From assembly GCA_038380795.1 (NCBI GenBank), contig CM076267.1, positions 19,924,001 to 19,988,000 on the forward strand: a DNA stretch of 64,000 nucleotides, in the 5' to 3' direction. Under the pieces are notes generated by a model. It had not been told where the DNA came from. It saw only the letters and a program-made list of their open reading frames with translations, and did no database searches. The stretch comes from Pyrocephalus nanus (lineage: Eukaryota > Chordata > Aves > Passeriformes > Tyrannidae). Of this stretch, positions 38,401-50,800 are shown in pieces; the stretch's first letter is position 1; each line of letters starts with the position of its first letter. The position numbers and the translations under genes are program-made.

Positions 38401-40639
38401 CTGTCATGCTGGAAGTATATATTAGCTGGGCCCAACTCAGTTAACTAACTACAGAAACGTGTAGCACCATCTCCCAGAGATATCAAAGATACTTAAGTAC
38501 GTTTAAATATTAGTTGAATGGAAATCTAAAATGTGTGCTGAAGTACCCAATGTCTAGATTCCTTAAGATAAAATACTTTTCTACTCCTTTACAAAAAAAT
38601 TGAATTCCAGCAGTAAATTTAAAACATTTAAACTACAGCATGAATGTTCCTAATCATACCTCTTAAGGCATTTATTCTATGTTAAAAATACAGTGTAAAG
38701 CCATTAAAAGATTAAATAAGCACTTGGTAAATTTTGAGGTAAAAGAGGCAAGAAGGTTTGCTGTTAATTTTTATTTTTAAGAGTTATCTCAGATGCATCA
38801 GTGCATATATATTTTACATTGGTATCATCTAGGATTTGATAAACTGTCACTATAAGAATAGTGCAGTTATTGAGAACATCACAACTTCAGAAGACTGCAA
38901 GTCTAGAAGTGTACTGTATGTTATGTCACATACCTGGAATTCTGGTTAGAATAACACCATGCATCCCACACAAACAGGTATAAAAATGTGGAGGCCTCAC
39001 TAAGCTTTTAGTTGCACCTGGCCAAGTAAAAAAAAAAAAAAGAGAAAAAATTGTCCTGAAGGTAAACATTACTCATTAATAAGAAGAAATATCCTGAAGT
39101 CAAGATCTTGCTACTAAACATACAAGCAGAATAGTTACTTAAATAAGAAATTATTTGCCAGCTATGTTTTAAGGTAGGAATTAGCAGTGAAAATGAGAGA
39201 ATGACAATGTTTTGCTTTATGGAAGCATGCTATCCCAGCCAGAGATAACATGCTTTTTTTTGCTGAAATCAGATTTTTTTCTCTCAGTTAGATTAAGGGG
39301 CTATGGGAGATTTATTATACCTATTTCAGTTAAACACCACATTATTTGTATTCCCTAAAGGGCAAGAAATTGCCTTTTCATTCCTTGCCTTAATCAAAAT
39401 CTGAATATGGCAGTGTAAGGACAGAAAAATAAAAGTGGCTCAATAAAATAAACATCAGTTCTTTCCAGCCTTGAAAGAAGATTCTTTCTTAGCTGAGCTG
39501 TAACTGTAGCACAAGTAGCTGTAGCTGAGCTAGTTTGAGCTTAGGTAAGGATGAGCAGTTATACAATATGCAGGGCTGCATTTAGCCATCCTAGTTTACC
39601 AATTTAGCACTAATTGCTGACAAAGATGGAAAATAGAAAACAGGGTTAGAAACACAGCAGATGGCTTCAGCATCCAGCTGCATTGTCCTATCAGTCCCTC
39701 TCACCTATCTAAATCGGAATCAAAGCTGCACCCTTTCCCCACAATCCCCTCAGCTACCTTTGCTGTGATTGTGATACGTGGACTGAGCTGGTGGACACTT
39801 AGGATGGAAAGGAGGACAGCAGTTAGCACTGGATCCTCTTTGCATGCCTGTAGATTGAAAATGATGAGTCCACAGGAAAAGAAATAAGGCATTTATGTGA
39901 AAAAGAGCTACATGTTTAATACATTAATTCATTATATAAAGCTTTCTGAGGATATTTGAAGAATTACGTGACAAGATGCAACTACTGGTAAAAGAGATAG
40001 GCTTCAGAATCCTTACCCACCCATCTTAAGTTTTGAAGGCATCATACTATGTGTCAGTCTTTGTTCTCTATTACAGTCTTTGAAAGGATAGGTGTGACAG
40101 ACAAACCTGGAGAAACTGTAGTTTGAAACTGGCTTTCAGACTGGTCTGCCTTTTTTGACCATCTCATGATGGGCAATTTCACCAGGAACTGAAATTTCAG
40201 TTTGCTAAGTCCATGGGACAGTAAATACCTTTTTACTACAGTAGTTAACAGGAATCCCTCATTATGAGGATATTCATTCAGGTTTGAAAGGGATCCTACA
40301 GACACAAACTGCTAAGATGATGTTGAAAACATGATGCCCAGTACGAAAAGCTGCCTTGCCAAGACATAGCAGATGTGCAGAGGTACGAGGGTGAACGGTG
40401 TGTGGCAGTGATGGGAGAGGAGAGTGAACACAACTGTGCTGGTGTGTAGGCAAGTGTGTTAGGGTGAGAACAGTCCTGTTCCGTACATGTTCCTGTGGAA
40501 ATGGCTGTGGGAGAATAAACCTCTGATGCATATGCAAAGCCTGGGGAGGAGGAGAGGAGTGGGTGGGTGTGGAGAAGGGGGAGCCAGGATTACCCTTCTT
40601 TGCCTTTCTCCTTGCCTTTTTCTGCTGGCCCCTCCTGAC

Positions 40640-40787
40640 ATATGACACCGATTCTCACAGGAGCTTGCAGCCCAACTTCTCCGTCCTTTCCTCACAGAGC
40701 ATCCAGCAAGGGGAGGGCAACGCAGCTGCCAGCGAGCCAGGGCAGCATCCTGCATCTCTGCAGAGCCTTTTGCTTAGGAACATTGAG
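40640..40787 (+). other. Candidate 5' exon of the collagen gene
   Basis: A GC-richer block ends in a strong donor (CATTGAG|GTAAGG, last exon base 40787). The next good acceptor is at 41716, just before the signal-peptide exon, so this may be the first exon and mostly 5' UTR. The upstream edge is unknown, since no TATA box or start site was recognised. The frame from an ATG at 40563 is open through 40787 and would join the next exon in frame, so a longer N-terminus is formally possible (see findings). Confidence 0.35.
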
Positions 40788-41716
40788 GTAAGGACCCCCG
40801 TCCTCTCTGTGTCTATGAGCAAAAGAATTCCTGCCCTAAACTATCAGGAGCCAAAGAAATCCTGCAGACATGGCTGTGTTAGGAATTTATGTGAGAAGCT
40901 CAGTCCTGGCAGGTTCATTCTTGCCACTGAGCTGCCCTTTGGGTATGCATTGTGGCTACCTGGGGAGAGTTTGCAGGGAGGTGATAATGAAACCGAAGTG
41001 GGGCAGGAGTGACTTGTCAGTCCCTGAGCAGACTGTGAGCTGGTCCAGGTGTCTCTGTGGTCCCAGGACAAACAGCTCTGGTCCCTGCAGAAGGAAGAAG
41101 TCCCAGCAATAGGTAGCTGTCGAGCCTGGTGTCCCCAGGACTGCACAGCAGGTACATTCATGCCTTTACAGATCCTCAGGCCATGACTGTTCCTCTGTAG
41201 GACTGGTGAAGCCAGGGGCGCTGTGACAGCAAGGAGAAGTATGCATGACCCTCAGTTCTTAAATAAAAGGAACAGGGAAAAACTCAGCTTTGCCTTTGTA
41301 CCTCCTTCTCTCCACATCAGCTCTAGAAAAAGCAGGTTTATAAAAAACACCCCTGTGAATTACACTTTGTGTTTATAGTGCATCCACACGGGTACAGCCA
41401 CAACTAAGGTTTCTGAGAACTTCTGGGTGCACAAACACTACCAGGCAGTGTGAGAGAACTAAAGTGTGTTGATAGTCTATCTTCAGTTTGTTGTGTGCCA
41501 GAACTGTCTGCACTATGCTTGAAAATCACTGCAGTATGCCTCTATTATTTATTACATGCTTTTGAGAAGATTTTACCCAAGGAAAGTAAAATCAGCTTGT
41601 TCTTAGGGACTATAGTTTAAAATACAGAGTACTAAGCAACCTGTTGAATCAAAATTTAATAATGTTTTATTGTCCTTGTACTGCTGTACTTCTGTATTAT
41701 TATTTGTGTTGTTTAG
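40788..41716 (+). other. Possible first intron of the collagen gene
   Basis: If the exon ending at 40787 is real, this is a 929-base GT-AG intron ending GTTGTTTAG|. No other feature was recognised in it. Confidence 0.35.
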
Positions 41717-41734
41717 GAAACAGAAACCAAACAA

Positions 41735-41894
41735 ATGATGTTCCTCAGATTCTCGTGGCTTTTGTGGATACTTGAACACCATGAGACTTTAGCAGAAAAT
41801 CTCAGGGAAGAAAGAAGATATGGATTGAAAAGATCAAAACCAGAACACATGAAGTCAAATACTGTAGAGAAATATCCCAGTCCAAGTGATCAAG
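41735..41894 (+). CDS. COL28A1-like: Collagen coding exon 1: signal peptide and basic linker
   Basis: The exon starts at acceptor 41716|41717 and ends CAAG|GTGAAT at 41894 (phase 1). There are two consecutive Met codons (41735 and 41738); the second has A at -3. The hydrophobic core is short ([11 protein letters not shown]), with a plausible cleavage site after ETLA. A basic stretch [10 protein letters not shown] follows, as in human COL28A1 where a basic stretch also separates signal peptide and vWA domain. Confidence 0.75.
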
Positions 41895-44800
41895 GTGAAT
41901 ATTGTAATTTTAAAACAAGTGTGAGGGTTTTTACCCTGATTTATTTGCATTCTGGACTATATGGCTAATTTGTTTATATTCTATGGCATTGCTTATAATC
42001 TGCCAGGTTTGCCTCATCCTACATTTGCACAGGCCTTATTTTTGCACTTCTATCTTTTTACTCCCATCTTTTCCCTTCCCTTTTGTGTATTTCAGAAAAG
42101 GAGATTACTTCTTTGTTTTTTATTATATGGCTGATAGCCTCTTACTGCCACAAGAAGAATAATAGCCTTATAACTGTAATTTTACAGAAGTAATGTCATC
42201 AGTAGTTCAGAAAATTAATACTCTGCAGTTCCTGTTTTTGGAAATTTTTATGTCACTGAATGTGTGTCAGTACCAGGGACAAAACCCAGCCTTGTCAAAT
42301 CACATTCCAGTGTCTTATTCAGGAAATATCATTTTCCTGTACACAACTCCCACCTTCCCAGTCCTCATGCTGGTAGGATATTCAATGAAATACCAGGCAA
42401 GAGGACAGAATGAAAGTAAAAAACCACTACAACATTCCTCATTTCATACTACATGACATCCACTCACCTTCAGTTTTTTATTCCTTGGGACATCTGTTCT
42501 GGAGCAAATTCCTCAGCCCCTATATGCTCTGTTTTCATATTCACACTTATGATGACAGATATTGTCAAAAGTGTCTTTAATTGCACTCCCACTTTTGAAA
42601 CCTAAAATATATGTAAGGGTAGATGAGGTTTAGTATGAAGTCACTCCACTAACCTACATACCTATTTATTCTAGATGAAGACTGCATTCTGGAAATTGCT
42701 TTTTTACTGGACAGCTCTGAAAGTGCTAAGGACTATAATCATGAACAGCAGAAAAAATTTGTACTGCAAACAGTAGACAGAATGAAAAGTCTACAGCTTC
42801 GTTCTGGACGCACCCTTAGCTGGAGAATGGCCTTACTTCAGTACAGCAGCACTGTTTCCATAGAGCAAGCTTTTCATGACTGGAAAGGTCCTGAAGCTTT
42901 CAAATCCCACATTGCTCCCATCACCTACATCGGTCATGGCACCTACACAACTTACGCCATAACCAACCTTACGCAGCTCTACATGGCTGAAGGCACTCCA
43001 GGCAGTGTGAAAGTAGCTGTGCTTTTCACCGACGGAGTGGACCATCCAAGAAACCCAGATATTTTTGCAGCTACAGCTGATGCTAGACATCAAGGAATTA
43101 TATTTTTCATAATGGGAATGACCAGAATGGCTGAGGAAATTAGCAATGCTGCCAAGCTCCGGCTCCTGGCCAGTGTCCCAGCATCTAGGTTTGTTTTCAA
43201 CCTCCAGGAGAAAGAAACTGTGGAGAAGGTTCTCAAAGAAATGGTATGTACGAGAAAGAATTTGAAATAGTTTTAGGAACATGTGCAAAAATTTTCTTAT
43301 TTCAGTATTTTTAAATGCTCACACTACTGAAGAAACCTGTACTTTTTACATGTTAAAGTGGCCCACTTATTAATAAGATCACTGTGCCAAAGCACAGGTT
43401 TTGTTTCTCTCCCCACCAATCAGACCTTGTCAGCCAAAATACTTGATGTTGGAAACTGAAGTAGATTTAAAGAGAAGTGTTGTGACATTATCTCGGTTTT
43501 CCTCCTAAGAAAGGTATTTCAAACCTCCTTCCTTAAAAAAAGTAGTCATGGGGTTTTTTTACAGCCTAGAGCTTTCTTCTGTAGCAAGTAGAAAAATGAC
43601 ATTGCCTTTTGGATCAGGAAAAGATGCAGCTCTTGCAGAAGTGAGAATAAATTTGTAGACCATGAAGATAGCTCAATGTAGATAAAATCTGAACTTGGTG
43701 ATAGCCATCTTTAAATTTCCATGGAAAACTTACCACGTAATCAAGAAGAGATGAGTAAATTGAGCTTGAAGTTTTGTTTGTATGCCTTTCTTCTCTATTT
43801 AGACTTCACTTATAAGAAACATTCCCTCCCAGGTACGGAAAACAGAGCCATACTCTAGCCAATAACCCTGGGGATGGAGTCCTGCTCTGAGCATGCACAG
43901 AGATATAACCTAGAAATAGGAATAACAGCCAGGAGCCTCCTGCAGTGACAGGGACACCTGAGTCTCTCAGAGAGGCCTAGAGCAGGCAGCTAAGCTGGCT
44001 GTCCTGTCTGCCTGTCCTTCCCTTTGCCAGCCTGAGCCTTTGCATTGGTTTCCCTGCACATCACCTTTCCCATCTTCTCTGGCACCACCACTGCTTTCTG
44101 TGTCACAGCAGCCACCTCTCAAGTGACTAAACACATTTTATGTTAGCTCTTCCAAACAGGCAGGCATCCTCAGGTGCCTTCTTTTGAGAAGTTTGGTATA
44201 AATAATGGCTTTGTCATACTTAAACATGCATGCACGAGAATTTTTGAGACCTGCATTCCACTGCTGCACATCAACACATTTATGTTCTCTCAAGAGACTA
44301 CATTAGTTGTGAAAAGTGGGAGGAATGGGTGTTTCTCTGGAGATCATCTAAAAAATAACAGCTAATCCAATGATGATAACTTAATGTGATCACTGTCAAA
44401 GTCAAATCTTTTCTAAGGTGTTCTTACTGTTCTCATGTTGTGTGTGGCTAAGAATATCAATGGAAGAGCTGCTGATTTTCTTAAGCAGAGTATGTATCCT
44501 CCACTCCTACTAGAGAGCTGCTGGTCTTCAGCGCTTTGGAAACAATGTAGTTTGTGGGTGCACTGTTCCCATATAACTAGCTAACCTGTTTATTATTGTA
44601 ATTTTAGTAAATTATGGCTGGACAAAGAGAGTCAGTGATTTCAGTCCACAATCTATAACCAGAATTGAAAATATTGAAATTATTTTTTAGAATAGAGAGA
44701 TTGCTAGAATGTTTCCCAGAAATTAAAGTTTAATTAATGTTAGTCATTATGCAATTGAATAATTTAATTAACTAGTTGCTGGAGCAATTTGTTTTCACAT

Positions 44801-47800
44801 CTTTCAGTGTACTTTCTGTAAAGCTGAATTATGACTCTAAATTTCTAGTGTTATTTTCAATATCTGTCTTTTACAGAAAGACCTGTCTGAGGAAGGGGTA
44901 AGTACTTTTTTCTCTTCCCATACAGAACTACTGCTTAATATAGATATTCCCAATTATATGGTAACATAATTCAAGAAAACTGATAGCTCAGGAAGTTGGT
45001 TAAGTATTGAGTCTAAGGGGATTGCCTTCAAGTTAAATGTTTTTGTATTTGCAGGACAAAAATTTAATTTGCTATCCTAACGTAATTTACTAATGTATTT
45101 ACTAATCACTAATTTACACATCACTAATGTAATTTGCTATCCTAATGTATTTTCCAAGTTAAAAAAGAACAATATGTTAGTACTCAGGTTAACAAGAATT
45201 ATCGAGATGACTGAAATTTCAGGAATGGGAACGATACAAATTTTTGGATGGAACGTAGGAGGCCACAGTCCAGATGAGTGTTAACAGTTAAAAGATTTCT
45301 GTAAGACATGTAAATATAGTTTCTGGTCATTACTGGTGTACTCAGACTAGCCATACAGTAACTTAAGGGAGATGCCCGTGTGTTTTCTATCTCTTCTGTT
45401 AAAATGTGGTGATTTGTACTATTTTCATTCAAAGTGTCCCCAGGTTGCCACATGTAACTGTGAGAAGGGAGAAAGAGGCCTTCCTGGCCCTGCTGTAAGT
45501 AGCTGTCATTTCTCAAATAACTGATATACAGTATAAATCAAGATTTAACTACTTGTAGGAATTTTTTAAAGACATTAAATAAACTCAAATCCTGAGACAG
45601 CAAAAGTTCAAGGTTTGATATGTAGCCTTTCGTAGTTAAATTGCATGGAAATGTCACACTAGTAGGAAATGTAGAGAGAGACCTGAGAATGCCATGGGAC
45701 ACTCCCTCTGAAAAAAGAGCAGTGTGGTGTGGTGAGGCTCTGCTTTTAGCCACAGCAGCATAAAAGACAGCAAGGAATGACTTTACTGTGTGGAACAATA
45801 ATTCACCGGTTGCTATCAGAGAAGAGCAGCTGGATCTAACTAGCCCCAAATCAAACATTAATATCCAAAAAGCTCCCTGAAAGCAAGAGAGAGCAAGATA
45901 CTAAAGCATTAGGAACAAACCAGAGAATCACAGAATATTCTGAGTTGGAAGGGACCCTCAAGAAACATCAAGTCCAACCCATAAGTGAATGGTAATTCCA
46001 AGACAAGAGACTTGTAAAAAGAGTAAGATGGGCTAGACTTCTTTCAGAATAGTCTTACAAATACAACCCCAAAGCAAATCTAGGGGATTGCTTCATACAA
46101 GGTTTGGTGATCTAAACTGCAGGATTTTTATTTCAAAAATAACGGAATGGTCTGATATTATATCCCTAACACTGAACTAAAGCACCCCAGTACCTTCTAG
46201 ACCTTGCTCAAGGTGAAGGCACAGTGTCAGAGTTTGAAAAGAACTCCAGATTTGCCCACCCTCATCCTTTTGACCCGAACATCTTGTACATATATGAACA
46301 GAAATACATACCGGTTTTATGCTGCGGGGTAAAGCATATTTAAATTGAAAATGTAGCCTCTGCTATGTGCAAACAGTTTTGTTTGGGTTATTATTTGTTT
46401 TCTTTAGCTGGAGAGAGCAGGTACCCCTTACACAGAAGCATACAGCTTAAAGGCTTCAGAAGAAAATAAAACACCCACTTAGCAAGTTGGGTAGCTACAA
46501 AAACATCTAATCCCCTCTTTTCTTCAGAGGAGATATGAATAACTTTTGTTTACAACAAAGACAAAAGAGAAAAAAGGCTTATGAATTATAATATAATTCA
46601 TTATATTATAATGAATATAATATAATATAAAAAATGCCTAATGAATTGGTCCTGCTGTTCACAGAAATTAAATTTTGAGGTTATGGTAAATGCAGAGATT
46701 TTTAAAAATAAATCTATACGAAGCAAATATCCTAAATATAAAAAAATAGCATATATTTTTTGGAAAACAAAATTATTTTACCAACATATATTATAAGAAC
46801 CTTATTTTGTTGTTTCCAGGGTAAAAAGGGTCGCACTGGGGACGACGGCGCTCCAGGCCTGAAAGGAGCTAAGGTGATGTAATTTTTCAGATTTAGGAGA
46901 AAGATTTTGTCCTTTATTATTATGGAAAATTTATCCTAACATTGCCTTTGTCCTTTCCACCTGTAAATTTCTCAATTTCATCTACCCCCTTTTGCTGTAG
47001 TAAAGATGAGTATTCTTTACAAATTAAAAGCTTGTATTTAACTCATAAAAGCTGGTGTGCTCTCTCTATTGCATCTCTGTAGCTATTGAGATATCTACTC
47101 AGATAATCAGGACAATCCTATCTTGTCCTTATTTCACTGATCTTGATTTTGGATTATTCATAGGGGGAGCCAGGTCTTAAAGGAATTCCAGGACGAGATG
47201 GGACAGAGGTAAAAAAGTTTTTTTTCTTTTTTCTCCAAGGAGCAGTGCAATAAGCAGTGTTCCTTAAAGGCAAAACATCACTTTTGTTTTGTTTTGCTTT
47301 TTTTCAGTTATAACAGAAAATTTAAATTCTGGTTTATGAACTAAAGAACTGAAAACATTCTCATTGTTTAAGGAAAAGGAATAATTTCTTCTTGTAAGTG
47401 TGATTTAGAAAATACTCTCTGATAATCCACAGTCCCTCCTAAGAAGTGTGAAATGCTCTGATACAATAATCTAAGAACATTACAGAAATTGACACTCTGC
47501 CTGCATCATTCTGGGTTAGTTTAAATTTCTCATTTGGCAAATAAAGATATATAACAGCTATGTGTATAACAGCAATGAAAAAGTTGAATGAAATATGCAT
47601 AGAAAGTAACTGTAGGACCAGTTTCTTAGTGCTTAATACAGAATTCATTCACATGTGAATCACTCTGCTTTGTGTTTTCTTATTTATTCAGTATGTCCTT
47701 TTTAACGGGTGACTTTTTTCTTACTTTCTTATTTTATCATGTTTCTTACTAAGATGGAAATATGAGCTCTACTTGATTTGCTTATACATCACCAAAACCC

Positions 47801-50800
47801 CCATCGAAAATGACCCTTTCATAAGATTTGTTCACTCCTACAACAGCCTCTGCCATGATCAGTAGTGCAGTATTTTGATTCATACTGCCATGTTTATCAG
47901 AGATCATCTTTTCTACTTGAAATGTTGTTTTTCTGGAGAGAGTAGAATGTTAATGGAGCCGATACTCACACTACAACATTTAGATTATATATCCTCATAA
48001 CCTGCTTTGCTTTTTTATTTTTCCAGGGCAAATCTGGATATAAAGGAGAGAAGGTACTTCTTTTAGTCAGATCTTATACTTACATATTTGATGTTATAAC
48101 TGTTTAGTCTGGATAGTGCCGTATTTGCTATAAATACTAGTAACAAACAATAACATCATCTCCACAGTTGCTGCACAAGCTGTAACAGAAGATGGGACTC
48201 TTCCTCAGTGAAATTAAAACACAATTACTACAGTATGTCATGAATAGAATAACAGCCAGGTTTTCAACTACAGCACCCAGAGAATAAGGATGATCTGCCA
48301 ATATGCCTCATAAATATTTATTCTTATTCCTTTCCAGGGTGAAAGAGGTGAATGTGGAATCTCAGGAATAAAAGGAGACAGAGTAAGTAGCCACAAAGTT
48401 GTTATACTTTCAGAAAACACAGTTAAACCACAAAACAACTACAATTCTCTGAATAACAATCATGGTGAGAGTTTTAAGGCATATATTAATTCTAAGGCTG
48501 AGGGAAATTAACAGCTGACAGTTTTAAAACATGAAGTGAGCAAGGACACCATTTTCAGTAACCTTCTCAGCTCTTCCTACAGTTTCATGTTTCTAACAAT
48601 GGTAAAACTCCACTTTATCAGAGGCAGAAGGCTTGAAGTAGTAAGCAAAAGGAAAGAGAGGTAAAAATAAAATTAAGGTTTAAAACTCCAGTCTTTGAGA
48701 CTCAGTATATAATTGCTGTCAATATTTTAAAGGAAACAAACATAGTTTAATCCTGGATTACTGGTCCCTGATAATAAACTCTGTTCATTGTTACTTTCTA
48801 TTTTGATTACCAGTCCATTTAAAAAATACTTAATACTTTCTGGCTACTGAGCTTCTCTTAAATTAAGTTTTTATTTTAATGTAAAGCTATCTAAATAAGT
48901 CAGCTTAGTAAAAAGTTATCTAAAAGTGGTTTTGATTAAATCTATATATACATAAATATATTGTTTTTTTCACTTATCTTTCAGGGTCCTGAAGGTCCAG
49001 TAGGCCCCAGAGGAATAAGAGGCTTACAGGTAAAAAACCCCCCACAAACATTTACACAGACAGAAACCTCTCCAAACAAATGAAAAAAGAAACTATTCCT
49101 GTTTCCCTGGATTCAAAGCTCTGAAATAATACCATACCACAATTGTCATGGAATATTTGAGTTGCTGAGTTCAAGGAACCCAAAATCTATCTTCTTAAAT
49201 CGCAAAACTAACAAGAATTTGGAAAAGCAGTGTAGACAAATACATCATCCTTATAATTAATTGTCTCAAAGATTACAGCAAATACAGTCCTATAAAAACC
49301 AAAATCACTCATTTCCTGTTGATTGTCTATTTCATTATCTCAAGAAGTATATGGAAACTCCTTCGTCTCTTGTCATCCCAGAACTCTTGGACTGAAGGCC
49401 ATGAAGCCCATCATAGATGTTTCAGTAAATCCTGTAGATTACCTTTAACTGTATTCAAATCAAGGGAGAGCCAAATCCTCTCCCTCGATTACCAGACCCA
49501 GCTGCAACTGAGCTGAGTACTCAACCTATACATGCATCAGAAAGCAAAGCTTCAGTTCTGAAATGTTTGAAACTCTTATTTTCATGCAGACTACAGAAAA
49601 TTACAGATTTTTTTTTCAAGCTGCCATTGTTATGAAAGCATGAAAAATCTCATTAAAACCACTCCTGTTTTAACAGGGCCCACAAGGACAACCTGGAGAT
49701 CAAGGGCCTGAAGGCCTTCAAGGATCAAAGGCAAGAAGTGCATTATTTCTTCTCTTTATTAATGCTAAAGGGTATTAATATAGCATCAACAGTAATGATT
49801 TTATCTTTATACTCTATACCTTCTTGTAGTAGATGCATTTTAATGTGACACCGATAGCAATTCATATACATTTTACATTCTACAAGGTTCCTAAGAAAGG
49901 TATTAATTTGCTCTTTGTATTGAATCCAGATCCAAATCACACTCCAAATCACACTTATGAACAGTTAAAATATGGTAGCATCACAGAATATTACTCAGCA
50001 TTGCATTTCTTCAGATTTTAAATTAATACTTTTTTTCCCCTAAATGGAAAAATCAAGTCTTCTCTTGAAACTGTACATTCTCAAGAAGAATTCTGTAGCT
50101 GAAAAGGAATATTTTTGTAGAGGAAAACTTGAAAATAAGTATATAAAAGACATTATTTGTTATGTCTCTTGATATCGTCTTTGCACCATATGTAGAGCAC
50201 CTACTGGCCAGCAGTGGTGCATAGAACAGCTGGGGGTCAAAACTTATATATCCCACATGAAATTAAACTTTCTACCTTTTATTTAATCTGTTATCACTTT
50301 GTACAGGAAAAATTACGCTCTTAATCAAGGGAATTTTGAAGCATTGAAAGGGTGAACAGATGAAGTACTGTGGAATAAAATTCCCATGGGCTGAAATTCG
50401 AGATACAGAAAAATTAACCTACAAACTGAGTTAAACTGATTTTCCTGGACACAAATTTGTAATCAGAATTGTTTCTTTTCCATTCTTTGAAAGGGTGAAA
50501 GAGGTCTCCCTGGGCCACCTGGATTGCCTGGAGAGACTGGAATAGGACTGCCAGGCCCAAAGGTACAAGTGTCTGTCATCTTCTGTATTGCATGTATTGT
50601 GGGATAAGAACACAGACCAAGACAGCTGAGATAACAGACTTGGTGATAGAAGAGAAACTTCAAAACACTAAATGCTGGTTTTGTGATTCTGGAAAGGTAT
50701 TTTGTATGTTGATCAAAACTGTTTGGAACAAGAGAAGTAAATTTTAAGTACGTATTTTAAAGTACTTCGTTACAGTAGTTGTAATGCTTGACATAACTCA

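Larger units (their letters stand above)
21421..40560. other. Intergenic spacer between divergent LRP2 and the collagen gene
   Basis: About 19 kb have no supported gene. The part next to LRP2, around 22.6-23.6 kb, is less AT-rich and carries several overlapping short open frames in different frames, none with a recognisable domain or convincing splice structure. The remainder is AT-rich. The spacer is expected to hold regulatory DNA for both neighbours, but no element can be assigned from sequence alone. Confidence 0.6.
44898..49676 (+). other. Introns separating collagen exons 3-10
   Basis: Six introns within this span (the exons are listed separately) are AT-rich and GT-AG. They hold a CR1 tail, an AT palindrome and a short direct repeat, listed separately, and no other gene. 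The 106-codon minus-strand frame at 45858-45538 has no domain and overlaps nothing conserved. Confidence 0.7.

Noticed and set aside
40274..40755. Opposing open frames of about 100-125 codons around 40.3-40.8 kb
   Set aside because: The local sequence is GC-richer and low in stops. The peptides are Pro/His/Arg-rich without domains. Better explained as promoter or 5' exon of the collagen gene.
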